In this document: piece after piece, positions 18,665 through 29,504 of the stretch
Layout: each line of letters starts with the position of its first letter
Position numbering within the stretch: position 1 is the first letter of the stretch
Source: Sphingomonas sp. S-NIH.Pt15_0812
Lineage (GTDB): Bacteria; Pseudomonadota; Alphaproteobacteria; Sphingomonadales; Sphingomonadaceae
Length of the DNA: 64,000 bases
Assembly: GCF_003951315.1 (NCBI RefSeq)
Contig: NZ_QLJH01000002.1
Coordinates: forward strand, 1 to 64,000
Reading direction: 5' to 3'
Notes under the pieces: generated by a model
Database searches by the model: none
Told to the model about the DNA's origin: nothing
The model's input: only the letters and a program-made list of their open reading frames with translations
Made by a program: the position numbers and the translations under genes

Positions 18665-18695
18665 CACTGGCCCGCGCTTGTACAGGGAAGGTTCC

Positions 18696-19184
18696 ATGAC
18701 CGACACGAATTCCAGCGGCACCATGATGGTCGATGTCGACCTGGTGCGCCAGCTCGCCGAGCTGCTCGACACCACCCAGCTGACCGAGATCGAGGTCGAG
18801 CATGGCGAGCGCAAGATCCGCGTCGCCCGCAAGGTATCGCAGGGCGGTGGCCAGGCGGTGCATCACGCGCCCGCGCCCGTGGCGATGAGCGCCGCCCAGC
18901 CGGCCGCGCCCGTCGCCGCCGAAGTGGGTGCGTCCGCGCCCGCCAGCAGCGCCAATGCGGTCCGCTCGCCGATGGTCGGCACCGCCTATCTGGCGGCCGA
19001 GCCGGGCGCGAAGCCCTTTGCGGGCATCGGCCAGAAGGTCGCGGCCGGCGACACGCTGCTGATCGTCGAGGCGATGAAGGTGATGAACCCGATCGTCGCC
19101 ACCGCCGCCGGCACCGTCACCCAGGTGATGGTCGAGAACGGCCAGCCGGTCGAGTTCGACCAGCCGCTGATCGTCGTCGAGTAA
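18696..19184 (+). CDS. accB: Biotin carboxyl carrier protein of acetyl-CoA carboxylase
   Basis: Carries biotin between the carboxylase and carboxyltransferase parts of acetyl-CoA carboxylase (fatty acid synthesis). It has 162 residues: an N-terminal helical part ([22 protein letters not shown]), an Ala/Pro-rich linker at about 55-88, and a biotinyl domain with EAMKVMNP, biotinylated at Lys128. The start at 18696 fits the family; an in-frame ATG at 18588 lies inside aroQ. accC begins 4 bases after its stop. Confidence 0.96.
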   Translation: MTDTNSSGTMMVDVDLVRQLAELLDTTQLTEIEVEHGERKIRVARKVSQGGGQAVHHAPAPVAMSAAQPAAPVAAEVGASAPASSANAVRSPMVGTAYLAAEPGAKPFAGIGQKVAAGDTLLIVEAMKVMNPIVATAAGTVTQVMVENGQPVEFDQPLIVVE

Positions 19185-19188
19185 GCCC

Positions 19189-20541
19189 GTGCGGCCGATC
19201 AAGAAACTGCTGATCGCCAATCGCGGCGAAATCGCGCTTCGCATCCACCGCGCCTGTCACGAGATGGGGATCAAGACGGTGGCGGTGCACTCGACGGCGG
19301 ATGCCGATGCCATGCACGTCCGCCTGGCGGACGAGGCGGTGTGCATCGGGCCGCCGGCGGCGACCGACAGCTATCTGAACATACCCAACATCATCTCGGC
19401 GGCGGAAATCTCCGGCGCGGATGCGATCCATCCGGGCTATGGCTTCCTGTCGGAAAATGCCCGCTTCGCCGAGATCGTCGAGCTGCACAACCTGCTGTTC
19501 GTGGGGCCGAAGCCCGAGCATATCCGCACCATGGGCGACAAGGTGGAGGCCAAGCGCACCGCCGGCGCGCTCGGCCTGCCGCTGGTGCCCGGCTCCGACG
19601 GCGCGGTCAGCGACGTGGGCGAGGCGCGCGAGCTGGCGGCCCGGATCGGCTATCCGGTGATCATCAAGGCCGCCTCGGGCGGCGGTGGTCGCGGCATGAA
19701 GGTCTGCAACAGCGAGGATCAGCTGGAAACGCTGATGCAGCAGGCCGGCAGTGAGGCGAAGGCCGCGTTCGGCGACGCCACCGTCTATATCGAGAAGTAT
19801 CTCGGCAATCCGCGCCATATCGAGTTCCAGGTGTTCGGCGACGGCAATGGCAATGCCATCCATCTGGGCGAGCGCGACTGCTCGCTCCAGCGCCGTCACC
19901 AGAAGGTGCTGGAGGAGGCCCCCTCCCCGGTCATCACCGCCGCCGAGCGCGAGCGGATGGGCGGCGTGGTCGCCAAGGCGATGGCCGATATGGGCTATCG
20001 CGGCGCGGGCACGATCGAATTCCTGTGGGAAGACGGCGAGTTCTACTTCATCGAGATGAACACCCGGCTCCAGGTCGAGCATCCGGTGACCGAGATGATC
20101 ACCGGCCTGGACCTGGTGCGCGAGCAGATCCGCATCGCCGAGGGGCATCCGCTGACGCTGCGCCAGCAGGACGTGCAGTTCCGCGGCCATGCGATCGAGT
20201 GCCGGATCAATGCCGAGGACTGGCGCACCTTCGTCCCCTCGCCGGGGCTGGTGAAGCAGTTCCACGCGCCGGGCGGCATGCATGTCCGCGTCGATAGCGG
20301 CCTCTATGCCGGCTATAAGGTGCCGCCCTATTACGACAGCATGATCGCCAAGCTGATCGTCTACGGCGCCACCCGCGAAGGGGCGATCCGCCGCCTGCGC
20401 CGCGCGCTGGAGGAGTTCGTGATCGAGGGGATGAAGACCACCATCCCGCTCCACCAGGCGCTGATCGAAGACCCTGAGTTCCAGCAGGGCCAGTACACGA
20501 TCAAGTGGCTGGAGGAATGGCTGGCGCGTCAGACCGACTGA
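19189..20541 (+). CDS. accC: Biotin carboxylase subunit of acetyl-CoA carboxylase
   Basis: ATP-grasp enzyme that carboxylates biotin on AccB. It has 450 residues and begins with GTG. Motifs are [27 protein letters not shown], the Gly-rich ATP lid [31 protein letters not shown] and RRALEEF near the C-terminus. The accBC pair is separated by 4 bases and is probably translationally coupled. A long imperfect hairpin at 20547-20583 follows. Confidence 0.98.
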   Translation: MRPIKKLLIANRGEIALRIHRACHEMGIKTVAVHSTADADAMHVRLADEAVCIGPPAATDSYLNIPNIISAAEISGADAIHPGYGFLSENARFAEIVELHNLLFVGPKPEHIRTMGDKVEAKRTAGALGLPLVPGSDGAVSDVGEARELAARIGYPVIIKAASGGGGRGMKVCNSEDQLETLMQQAGSEAKAAFGDATVYIEKYLGNPRHIEFQVFGDGNGNAIHLGERDCSLQRRHQKVLEEAPSPVITAAERERMGGVVAKAMADMGYRGAGTIEFLWEDGEFYFIEMNTRLQVEHPVTEMITGLDLVREQIRIAEGHPLTLRQQDVQFRGHAIECRINAEDWRTFVPSPGLVKQFHAPGGMHVRVDSGLYAGYKVPPYYDSMIAKLIVYGATREGAIRRLRRALEEFVIEGMKTTIPLHQALIEDPEFQQGQYTIKWLEEWLARQTD

Positions 20542-20546
20542 CGTCC

Positions 20547-20583
20547 ATCGGTGTCGCGGTCGCCCATGCGCCGCGACGCCGAT
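20547..20583 (+). terminator. Terminator-like hairpin after accC
   Basis: A 13-bp stem with one mismatch (20547-20559 with 20571-20583) lies 6 bases after the accC stop. No T-tract follows, so termination efficiency is uncertain. Confidence 0.5.
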
Positions 20584-20711
20584 CGATAGGGACGCCAATA
20601 TCCGCTTGATTGAACATGGTGGCCGGGCACGCCACGCGCGCCCGAATATGTCGAATATTTAATATGGATCAATTAATAACATCATTGATCCCGGCGCTTC
20701 CTTCCCTCGTC

Positions 20712-21128
20712 ATGAACGAGGGAGTGTTCCAGACGAATTTGGTTCGCACGTTCGGCGCGGCTGCCCTGTTGTCGCTGGCTTCGGTTGCCGCGATCGCCCC
20801 CGCCAGCGCCCAGTGGGTCAAGGAACAGGCCAATGTTCCCGCCGGTCCGGATGGTCAACGCGTCATCGATCTTCTCGCCAAGGGCAAGCGCCTGGAAACC
20901 GTAAGCTGTCACGACTTCGGCCAGGTGGACGAAAGCTTCCGGCCCCAGGCAATTGTCTATGCCGCCAATTACGGCCCCAAGGGCAAGGCGCATCCAACCG
21001 TGACGATCGACGGCGTCGAGAAGATCGTGCCGGTGGTCGTCGACCAGTGCAAGGCGCGCGCCGGCAACCACTTCCTCGCCGCGGTGCAGACCGCGCTGAA
21101 GCTGGAGCCGCCGGTCGCCAAGCGGTGA
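20712..21128 (+). CDS. HdeA-like periplasmic acid-stress chaperone
   Basis: A secreted protein with a signal peptide (MNEGVFQTNLVRTFGAAALLSLASVAAIAPASA). The mature part shows the HdeA/HdeB pattern: SCHDFGQVDESFRPQAIVYA, then VTIDGVEKIVPVVVDQC, with the two conserved cysteines that form the fold's disulfide. In enterobacteria HdeA prevents aggregation of periplasmic proteins at low pH. The start is unsure: ATG 20712 is used here, and an upstream ATG at 20610 would add 34 residues. A hairpin at 21136-21173 follows. The assignment rests on motif likeness rather than overall similarity. Confidence 0.68.
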   Translation: MNEGVFQTNLVRTFGAAALLSLASVAAIAPASAQWVKEQANVPAGPDGQRVIDLLAKGKRLETVSCHDFGQVDESFRPQAIVYAANYGPKGKAHPTVTIDGVEKIVPVVVDQCKARAGNHFLAAVQTALKLEPPVAKR

Positions 21129-21135
21129 TCGAACG

Positions 21136-21180
21136 GCATGGGCGGGCGGGCCATCGGCGCCGTCCGCCCATGCGCTTTCC
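21136..21180 (+). terminator. Hairpin after the HdeA-like gene
   Basis: A 10-bp perfect stem GCATGGGCGG (21136-21145) pairs with 21164-21173, followed by GCTTTCC. It lies 8 bases after the stop. Confidence 0.55.
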
Positions 21181-21238
21181 CGCGCCCCGATGGAGTCGCG
21201 ACCTTGGCATCGTCGTCGCGGCGGCGCATAAGCCCGGC

Positions 21239-22109
<871 letters not shown>

Positions 22110-22197
22110 ACCTCATCCTCCGTCCCGGTCGCGGCCGGGGCAGTATCGTTTTCAAACACGGCCCAAGCACTTCGCTGGGGCCTAGAAGGGAAGAACC

Positions 22198-23610
22198 ATG
22201 GCGACGACGGCCAACGACATCCTGAAGAAGATCAAGACGGAGGAGATCGAGTGGGTCGACCTGCGCTTCACCGATCCCAAGGGCAAGTGGCAGCACCTGA
22301 CCATGGTCGCCAGCATCATGGGCGAGGATGAGTGGACCGACGGCCTGATGTTCGACGGTTCGTCGATCGAGGGCTGGAAGGCGATCAACGAGTCCGACAT
22401 GGTGCTCAAGCCCGATCTGGACGCGGTCTATACCGATCCCTTCTCGGCGACGCCGATGCTGATCGTGTTCTGCGATGTGGTCGAGCCCTCGACCGGCGAG
22501 CTCTATGCCCGCGATCCGCGCTCGACCGCCAAGCGCGCCGAGGCCTATCTGAAGACCACGGGCATCGGCGACACCGTCTATGTCGGCCCCGAGGCCGAGT
22601 TCTTCATGTTCGACAACGTGCAGTTCGACACGAACTATGCCGCGTCCTACTTCAAGATCGACGATGTCGAGCTGCCGACCAACACCGGCCGCGAATATGA
22701 GGGCGGCAACCTCGCCCACCGTCCGCGCGCCAAGGGCGGTTACTTCCCCGTCGCGCCGGTCGACTCGGCGGTCGACATCCGTGGCGAGATGGTCACCACC
22801 ATGCTCGAAATGGGCCTGCCCTGCGACAAGCACCATCATGAGGTCGCCGCCGCGCAGCACGAGCTGGGCCTGACCTTCGGCACGCTGACCCAGACCGCCG
22901 ACCGGATGCAGATCTACAAGTATGTCGTGCACCAGGTCGCCCATGCCTATGGCAAGACCGCGACCTTCATGCCCAAGCCGATCAAGGAGGATAACGGCTC
23001 GGGCATGCACACCCACTTCTCGATCTGGAACGGCAAGGAGCCGCTGTTCGCGGGCAATGGCTATGCCGGCCTGTCGGACATGTGCCTCTATTTCATCGGC
23101 GGCATCATCAAGCATGCCAAGGCGGTCAACGCCTTCACCAACCCGTCGACCAACTCCTACAAGCGTCTGGTCCCGGGCTATGAGGCGCCGGTGCTGCTCG
23201 CCTATTCGGCGCGCAACCGTTCGGCCTCGTGCCGCATCCCGTACGGCACGGGTCCGAAGTCCAAGCGCGTCGAGGTCCGTTTCCCCGATGCGCTCGCCAA
23301 CCCCTATCTCGCCTATGCGGCGCTGATGATGGCGGGCATGGACGGCATCCAGAACAAGATCCATCCCGGCGAGGCGATGGACAAGAACCTGTACGACCTG
23401 CCGCCGGCCGAACTCGCGCAGGTGCCGACCGTCGCCGGCTCGCTGCGCGAGGCGCTCGACTGCCTGGAAGCCGATCACGACTTCCTGCTGAAGGGCGACG
23501 TGTTCTCCAAGGACCAGATCGAGGCGTTCGTCGAGATCAAGCGCGCCGAAGTCGCGCGTTGGGAAATGACGCCCAGCCCGGTCGAATACGACATGTACTA
23601 TAGCGGCTGA
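22198..23610 (+). CDS. glnA: Glutamine synthetase, type I
   Basis: Dodecameric enzyme that makes glutamine from glutamate, ammonia and ATP. The 470 residues fit GSI-beta. Motifs are [18 protein letters not shown], the ATP/metal region [45 protein letters not shown] and the NLYDLPP adenylylation-loop tyrosine near residue 400. Adenylylation would be controlled by GlnE. It follows glnB in one transcription unit. A 9-bp GC-rich hairpin at 23620-23644 follows the stop. Confidence 0.99.
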   Translation: MATTANDILKKIKTEEIEWVDLRFTDPKGKWQHLTMVASIMGEDEWTDGLMFDGSSIEGWKAINESDMVLKPDLDAVYTDPFSATPMLIVFCDVVEPSTGELYARDPRSTAKRAEAYLKTTGIGDTVYVGPEAEFFMFDNVQFDTNYAASYFKIDDVELPTNTGREYEGGNLAHRPRAKGGYFPVAPVDSAVDIRGEMVTTMLEMGLPCDKHHHEVAAAQHELGLTFGTLTQTADRMQIYKYVVHQVAHAYGKTATFMPKPIKEDNGSGMHTHFSIWNGKEPLFAGNGYAGLSDMCLYFIGGIIKHAKAVNAFTNPSTNSYKRLVPGYEAPVLLAYSARNRSASCRIPYGTGPKSKRVEVRFPDALANPYLAYAALMMAGMDGIQNKIHPGEAMDKNLYDLPPAELAQVPTVAGSLREALDCLEADHDFLLKGDVFSKDQIEAFVEIKRAEVARWEMTPSPVEYDMYYSG

Positions 23611-23619
23611 TCCCCGCGC

Positions 23620-23695
23620 CGGCGGCCGGGCGATCCGGCCGCCGCATTAGGATCGCACGAACCCGGTCGACGCCCCCGCGCGTCGGCCGGGTTCG
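23620..23695 (+). terminator. GC-rich hairpins after glnA
   Basis: Two stems occur: a 9-bp perfect one around 23620-23644 and a longer imperfect one, CGAACCCGG paired near 23687-23695, at 23658-23695. Neither has a T-tract. They separate glnA from the glycine riboswitch leader of sdaA. Confidence 0.45.
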
Positions 23696-23767
23696 TCATG
23701 TCCGGGCCACCGCCCGCATGATGCCGCTTGACCCCGCCCCCCGGCCCGGCCGATAGCCCGGTGCGTC

Positions 23768-23931
23768 GATGTGGGAGAGACCGGGCAACCGGCGCCGAAG
23801 GAGCAACCGCCCCGGAAACTCTCAGGCAAAAGGACCACATGGACGACGGACATCTGGAGAGAGGCATGGGGCGTTCCCCATGTCCGCCGACGGGATAGCG
23901 ATCTCAGGCGCAAGGGACAGAAGGGGCATGG
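23768..23931 (+). promoter_or_regulatory. Tandem glycine riboswitch upstream of serine dehydratase
   Basis: Two consecutive glycine (GcvT-type) aptamers. The first has the canonical order GGGAGAGACC, GCGCCGAAGGAGCAA, CCCCGGAAACTCTCAGGCA and AAAGGACC (about 23771-23838). The second reads CTGGAGAG, then GCCGACGGGATA, ATCTCAGGCGCA and AGGGACAGAAGG (about 23853-23930). A short hairpin-prone segment, GGCCGGACTCGCCGGCG, and the ribosome site AGAGG come next, just before the ATG at 23961. Glycine probably controls translation or read-through into the serine dehydratase gene. Confidence 0.9.
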
Positions 23932-23960
23932 AAGGCCGGACTCGCCGGCGAGAGGATGCC

Positions 23961-25358
23961 ATGCACGCCGACGTCACCACTGCCGCCCCGCTCGACCGCG
24001 ACATCCACCGGCCGATCAGCGTCGCCGAACTGTTCACCATCGGCATCGGCCCGTCGAGCTCGCATACGGTCGGCCCGATGCGCGCCGGCTTCGACTTCGC
24101 GCAGCGTGCGCTAGGGCGGGATTCGCCGCCGGTGCGCGTCACCTGCGACCTGTACGGCTCGCTGGCGCTGACCGGGCGCGGCCATGCGACCGACACCGCC
24201 ACGATCCTCGGGCTGGCGGGCTGGGAACCGGAGCGGATCGATCCCGACGATGCCCCGACGATCCTCGACCGGATCGCGCAGGAGCGGCGGATGATGCTCG
24301 GCGGTCGGATGCCGATCGCCTTCGCGGCGGGCGACATCGTCTTCCATCCGCGCGAGTTCCTGCCGGAACATCCCAACGGCCTGACCTTCACCGCCACGCT
24401 GGCGGACGATACGACCTATACCGAGACCTATTTCTCGATCGGCGGCGGCGCGATCCTGCGGAAGGGCGCGGGCGTGGCGGCGGTCAACATCGCGGTGCGC
24501 CACCCCTTCTCCTCCGGCGCGGACCTGCTTGCGATCGGCGACGCGACCGGCCTCACCATCGCCGACATCGTCCGCGCCAATGAAGAGGCCTGGCGTTCCC
24601 CCACGGAAACCGACGCCTTTCTCGACGCGGTGCGCCGGGCGATGAGCGCGTGCATCGATCGCGGCATCGCGCAGGACGGCGTGCTGCCCGGCGGCCTGAA
24701 GGTGCGCCGCCGCGCCCGGTCGCTCTCCGCCAGCCTGACCGGCGAGCGGCCGGGCGGCAATCCGGCCGAGGTGTTCGAATGGGTCAGCCTCTGGGCGCTG
24801 GCGGTCAATGAGGAGAATGCGGCGGGCGGCCGCGTCGTCACCGCCCCGACCAATGGCGCGGCCGGCGTGCTGCCCGCCGTGCTGCGCTTCTACGAGACGC
24901 TGATCGCGGGCGCGGATGCGGTGGGCGCACGCACCTTCCTGCTCACCGCCGCCGCGATCGGGATGCTGTACAAGAAGCGCGCCTCCATCTCGGCGGCGGA
25001 GATGGGCTGCCAGGGCGAGGTGGGCGTCGCCTGTTCGATGGCGGCGGGCGCGCTGGCGGCGGTGCTCGGCGGCAGCAACCGCCAGATCGAGAATGCCGCC
25101 GAGATCGGCATGGAGCATAATCTGGGCCTCACCTGCGACCCGATCGGCGGGCTGGTGCAGATCCCCTGTATCGAGCGCAACACGATGGGCGCGGTGAAGG
25201 CGATCAACGCCGCCTATCTGGCGCTGCGCGGCGACGGCAGCCACATCGTCAGCCTGGACGCGGTGATCGAGACGATGCGCCAGACCGGCGAGGACATGCG
25301 CTCGCAATATAAGGAAACCAGCCTGGGCGGGCTGGCGGTCAATGTCGTGGAATGCTGA
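23961..25358 (+). CDS. sdaA: L-serine ammonia-lyase (serine dehydratase), iron-sulfur type
   Basis: Single-chain L-serine dehydratase of 465 residues that deaminates serine to pyruvate. The beta domain comes first ([23 protein letters not shown]), then the alpha domain with [52 protein letters not shown] and [12 protein letters not shown]; its conserved cysteines hold the [4Fe-4S] cluster. The ATG at 23961 follows a ribosome site AGAGG. A tandem glycine riboswitch leads the mRNA, so glycine breakdown via serine should induce it. The gene is convergent with tamB. Confidence 0.96.
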   Translation: MHADVTTAAPLDRDIHRPISVAELFTIGIGPSSSHTVGPMRAGFDFAQRALGRDSPPVRVTCDLYGSLALTGRGHATDTATILGLAGWEPERIDPDDAPTILDRIAQERRMMLGGRMPIAFAAGDIVFHPREFLPEHPNGLTFTATLADDTTYTETYFSIGGGAILRKGAGVAAVNIAVRHPFSSGADLLAIGDATGLTIADIVRANEEAWRSPTETDAFLDAVRRAMSACIDRGIAQDGVLPGGLKVRRRARSLSASLTGERPGGNPAEVFEWVSLWALAVNEENAAGGRVVTAPTNGAAGVLPAVLRFYETLIAGADAVGARTFLLTAAAIGMLYKKRASISAAEMGCQGEVGVACSMAAGALAAVLGGSNRQIENAAEIGMEHNLGLTCDPIGGLVQIPCIERNTMGAVKAINAAYLALRGDGSHIVSLDAVIETMRQTGEDMRSQYKETSLGGLAVNVVEC

Positions 25359-25388
25359 CCGCCTGACGCCGGGCCGAACGACCGGCCC

Positions 25389-28300
25389 TCAATAATCCCG
25401 CGACACCCGCACGTTGACGCTCTGCCGCCCCAGCGTCGAAATGGACGACAGGATCGACAGCCAGCGCGTGACCTGGAACTCCACCTGGGTCGCGGAATAG
25501 CCCTGCCCGTCGGTGATGATCTCGGCATAGAGCCGCCGCGTCACGAACTTGCCCGCCGCCACCGACGTGCCCTGCCCGGTCTGCGGATCGGCGGGCAGGA
25601 TGCGGAGGCGGTCCAGCCCCGCCGCGCGGCGTATCGCGTTGATCGGGTTCAGGCCGTTGCCGCCGTCCTGCAACGCCGCCACCGCCGCCGCCAGTTGCAG
25701 GGCTTCCGGCGCGGACAGGTTGGTGATCGAGGTGCCGAACAGCAGCCGCGACAGCAATTCATCTTCCGGCAGGGCGGGCACGCTGGTGAAGCCGATCTCC
25801 GGCTTCAGCGCGGTGCCGGTGACGCGGATCGTCGCGTTCAGCCCGGTGCTGTCGGCATTGGCGGCGATGTCGAGCGCGGGATTGGCGGGGGTTTGCCCGT
25901 CGAAGCGGATCACGCCGCGCGCCAGTTCGAAATCACGCCCGGCGAATTCCACATCGCCGCGGATCAGGTTGGCGCGACCGGTGATCGAGGGGTTGGTCGG
26001 CTGCCCCCCGATCTTCAGGTCGGCGGACCATTCGCTGGTCAGGCCCAGGCCGCTGACCATGACGCCGTTCCGGGCGCGGGCGTTCAGCGCCAGCGTCCAG
26101 GGCGCGGTCGGCGCGTCGTCGGCCACGTCGCCGCCCGGCAGGTTGATCTCGCGCACGTTGAGCTGCGGCGCGGCGGTGGCGGCGCTCGCCTGGCCCAGGC
26201 GATAGCGGCTGCGGTTGAGCACCACATCGCCCGAGATGGTGCCGCCCGCCCCGTCCGATTGGAAGCGCAAGGGACCGGTGACGGTCGCGCCGATATCGTC
26301 GCGGGCGATCATCACCGCATTGTCGGCATCGAGTCGCAGGTCTAGCCCCAGCCCCTTGGGCGCGGCGAAGTCGAACAGGCCGCTGCCCGTCACGCGGCCG
26401 TCCTTGCCGGCGGCGGCGGCGAAACGGTCGATCACCAGCCGCGATCCGCCGAACCGGCCGGTCGCCTGGACATTGGTCAGCAGCGTGCCGGTGGTGGCAC
26501 TCTCGATCCGCGCGCCATTCGCGCGCACCACGCCCCGGATCACCGGCGCGGCCAGCCGCCCGGTCACGTCCGCGCCGATCGCGACGGGGCCGGACAGGTC
26601 GAACAGCTCCACGCCGGTCAGCCGCCACAGCGTATCGGCCGGCCCGGCATAACGGAGCTGCGCGAACAGTGCCGCATTGCCGATCCGGCTGGCGAGATCG
26701 CCGGAGCCGAGCGGCGCGAGCTGCGCCTGCGCCCGCCCGATCGTGCGGCCGCCGGATGCCACCACCGCGCGCAGGCCGGCGCGGTCGGCGCGCAGCACGC
26801 CCGCCACCCCGATATCGATCGGCGCGGAGGTCAGCACCAGCCCGGACCGCGACACGCCGCGCAGGGTCAGATCGACCGCGCCGGTCGGCGGTCCGCCCGC
26901 CGCCGCCGCATAGCGGAGCGTGCCCGAGGCGCTGCCCGACAGCCCCAACCCCGGAAAGCCGATATCCAGGATCGACAGCGGCATACGGGTGAGCGCCGCC
27001 TGCGCCTCGATCCCGTCCTCGCCCAACCGGCCCGACACGGTCGCCTCGCCGCCGGCAAAGGCGAGGCCGGTCGGCTGCAACCGCAACGCCGTGCCCTCGC
27101 GCACCAAGGTGGCGGGGGTGGTAAGCTGGATCGGCCGCTTGTCGAGCGTGCCCTGCGCGCGCACCACATAGCGGTCGCGCTCGATCCGGGTCACCGTTTG
27201 GAAGTCGAACGCTCGGCCGCGCGAACCGGCGACGCCCGCGCGCACTTCGCCCAGTCCATCGGTCAGCGCGGCGGAGCCGGCGAAGCGCGCCAGCGACACC
27301 GCGCCATAGCGCAGGCCGATGCCGCTGGCGCTGCCCTGCACATCGGTGCCGGCGGGATCGAGCAGCGCCACCGCGTCCAGCCGGCCCTGGCGCACGCTGC
27401 CGCCCGCCAGTCGCGCGTCGCGCGCGGTCAGGTGCACCTCGACCCGCTGGATACTGCCGGCCGGCGCGAAGCCGATCGTACCGGCCAGACCGCCGCCCGC
27501 GACCGTCAGGCGGCCGTCGAAGCCGCCGGTCACGATGCCGAGCGTGCCGCTGGCGCGCGTCCCCGATACGTCCAGCGCGCCGATCACGATGCTCGCCGCA
27601 CCTCCGCTCGGCAGCAGGATCGCGCCAGTCGCGCGGAACGGCCCCAGTCGCGAGCCGCCATTCGTCGTGAAGTCATAGCCCTGCGGCGTCGGATCGAGAT
27701 GCGCGACGACGCTCGACAGGCCGAGCGCCGCGTTCGGCCGCTGGAACCGCAGGTCGAGCGTCGGGCGCGCGATGTCGCCGTCCAGCACCAACGTCACCGG
27801 GCCATAGCTGGCCTGACGGCCGCCGCCCTCGAAATGGAAGCCGCCGTCGCGGCGGCGATAGCCCTGGCCGGCCAGCGTCAGGCCGGGCGACACCAATCGC
27901 AGGTCGTGGAAATGGAGGATGCCGTCCGGCCCCCGCTCCAGCCCGGCGGTCAGGCGCGGCAGGCCGCCGGTCAGCGAACGGAAGAAGGCGTTGTCCAGCC
28001 GCCGCACCACCGCCTGCCCGCGCCCGACCAGCCGCACGCCATGACCGTTCGCGCCGGGCACCAGCGTCAGCTGCGACTGGACGTCGACCACGCCCAGGCC
28101 GGGGATCAGATAGCGCCCCAGCCCGCCGGTCACCGCCACCTCATAGCGGCCGGTGCGCAGGTCGAGCACCAGGCCGATCCGGCCGCTGAGCTTGTCGGAG
28201 CGGACGTGCAGCGGATCGCCGATGACCTGGGTCGGCGTCACCCGCAAGGCGCCGTCGACGCGCAGATTGCGCAGGATGCCGCCCGCCACCGTGCCGATAC

Positions 28301-29504
28301 CGGTCACCCGCGCCGCCGCCAGCCGGATCGGCACCGTCACCGGCGCGGGCGACAACCGGCCGCTGCCCGCCGCGCGGACCTGTTCGAAGCCGGTCTGGTC
28401 GAAGGCCAGCCGGTCGGCGGCCAGGCGATAGTCGAAGCGGGCGGTGTCGAACGGTCCGTCGAGCACCGCGCGCAGCGTGATGCCATGTCCGGTCATGTTG
28501 GGGAACAGCGCCGCCGGGCGCAGCAGCCGGCCGGCGATCTTCAGATTGCCCCAGCGATTGCCGGCCAGGTCCGCCACGCCCTCCAGATCGAGCGCCAGCG
28601 CGGCCGAACGCAGCGCGAGCCGCCCATCAAGCCGCCTGTTCTCCAGCGTCGCCGTGCCGTTGACCAGCAGGCGCGGCGCGGTCAGGCGTTGCGCCTTGCC
28701 GGTCAGCAGCGAGGCCGGCGCGACCGTTCCGGACAGGGTGTAGCGCCCCGCCTCCGCCGCCAGCGCCAGGTCGAGCAGCCTCGTATCTCCGGTCCAGGCC
28801 CGCGCCTGGCCGCGCCAGCGTTGCCAGCGGCCATCGCCGCCGACGGTCAACCGGACCGGAGCCCGCGCGCCGATCGCCCGCGCCAGCACGCCGCCGGTCG
28901 CCCCCGCCGCATCGACATCGATATCGAACCGGTCGCGATCGGGCTCGGCATCGATCCGCAGGCGTAGCCGGTCGCTCCCCTGCACCGCGCCGTCCAGCCG
29001 CACCAGCGCGCGGCCGGACCGGATATCGGCCAGCCCGCGCAGCGACCCGACCCGCTCGCGGCCCAGCACCGGCCGCGCCAGCACCAGCCGGTCGACACCC
29101 AGCGCGCCGATCTGGATGTCGAAATCGGGCAGGATCGGACCGCGCCGTCCGGTCGGACGCGTATGCGGCACATGGTGGAGCATCGCCTGCGGGATGGCGA
29201 GCCGCCGGATCGCCAATTCTCCCCCGAACCAGCGCACCGGCGACCAGTCGAGCGCGACATCGGGCGCGTCGAACACCAGCCCGTCCAGGTCGTAGACGCG
29301 CAAATTCCTGATCCGCGTGCCCGAATAGAGCGACCCGTCGATCCGCCCGACCGTGAAGCGGAGGCCGTTGGCGGTCCGGATCGCGCCGATCCGCTCGGCG
29401 ACCTGCGCATGGCCCCAGGGGGTGTCGACCAGCACCAGCGCCGCCAGCATGATCCCCAGCAGCGTGCAGGCCAGCCAGCCGATCCAGCGCGCGGCGCGTC
29501 TCAA
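25389..29504 (-). CDS. tamB: TamB, inner-membrane part of the TamAB translocation module
   Basis: A 1371-residue very large beta-rich protein. The N-terminus has a signal-anchor (WIGWLACTLLGIMLAALVLV) and a proximal AsmA/TamB-like region (SGTRIRNLRVYDLDGLVFDAPDVAL). The bulk is repetitive Gly/Ala/Leu-rich beta-strands that form a hydrophobic groove. The C-terminal DUF490 region contains VRVTGTALKPEIGFTS, DELLSRLLFG and RLYAEIITDGQGYSATQVEFQ. It moves lipids or assembles outer-membrane proteins together with TamA. Its start overlaps the end of tamA by 4 bases (ATGA type), so the pair is co-translated. Confidence 0.95.
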   Translation of the reverse strand: MRRAARWIGWLACTLLGIMLAALVLVDTPWGHAQVAERIGAIRTANGLRFTVGRIDGSLYSGTRIRNLRVYDLDGLVFDAPDVALDWSPVRWFGGELAIRRLAIPQAMLHHVPHTRPTGRRGPILPDFDIQIGALGVDRLVLARPVLGRERVGSLRGLADIRSGRALVRLDGAVQGSDRLRLRIDAEPDRDRFDIDVDAAGATGGVLARAIGARAPVRLTVGGDGRWQRWRGQARAWTGDTRLLDLALAAEAGRYTLSGTVAPASLLTGKAQRLTAPRLLVNGTATLENRRLDGRLALRSAALALDLEGVADLAGNRWGNLKIAGRLLRPAALFPNMTGHGITLRAVLDGPFDTARFDYRLAADRLAFDQTGFEQVRAAGSGRLSPAPVTVPIRLAAARVTGIGTVAGGILRNLRVDGALRVTPTQVIGDPLHVRSDKLSGRIGLVLDLRTGRYEVAVTGGLGRYLIPGLGVVDVQSQLTLVPGANGHGVRLVGRGQAVVRRLDNAFFRSLTGGLPRLTAGLERGPDGILHFHDLRLVSPGLTLAGQGYRRRDGGFHFEGGGRQASYGPVTLVLDGDIARPTLDLRFQRPNAALGLSSVVAHLDPTPQGYDFTTNGGSRLGPFRATGAILLPSGGAASIVIGALDVSGTRASGTLGIVTGGFDGRLTVAGGGLAGTIGFAPAGSIQRVEVHLTARDARLAGGSVRQGRLDAVALLDPAGTDVQGSASGIGLRYGAVSLARFAGSAALTDGLGEVRAGVAGSRGRAFDFQTVTRIERDRYVVRAQGTLDKRPIQLTTPATLVREGTALRLQPTGLAFAGGEATVSGRLGEDGIEAQAALTRMPLSILDIGFPGLGLSGSASGTLRYAAAAGGPPTGAVDLTLRGVSRSGLVLTSAPIDIGVAGVLRADRAGLRAVVASGGRTIGRAQAQLAPLGSGDLASRIGNAALFAQLRYAGPADTLWRLTGVELFDLSGPVAIGADVTGRLAAPVIRGVVRANGARIESATTGTLLTNVQATGRFGGSRLVIDRFAAAAGKDGRVTGSGLFDFAAPKGLGLDLRLDADNAVMIARDDIGATVTGPLRFQSDGAGGTISGDVVLNRSRYRLGQASAATAAPQLNVREINLPGGDVADDAPTAPWTLALNARARNGVMVSGLGLTSEWSADLKIGGQPTNPSITGRANLIRGDVEFAGRDFELARGVIRFDGQTPANPALDIAANADSTGLNATIRVTGTALKPEIGFTSVPALPEDELLSRLLFGTSITNLSAPEALQLAAAVAALQDGGNGLNPINAIRRAAGLDRLRILPADPQTGQGTSVAAGKFVTRRLYAEIITDGQGYSATQVEFQVTRWLSILSSISTLGRQSVNVRVSRDY

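Noticed and set aside
27198..28967. 589-codon antisense frame across tamB
   Set aside because: It is a shadow frame rich in Arg, Gln and Ala without motifs; tamB on the other strand is certain.
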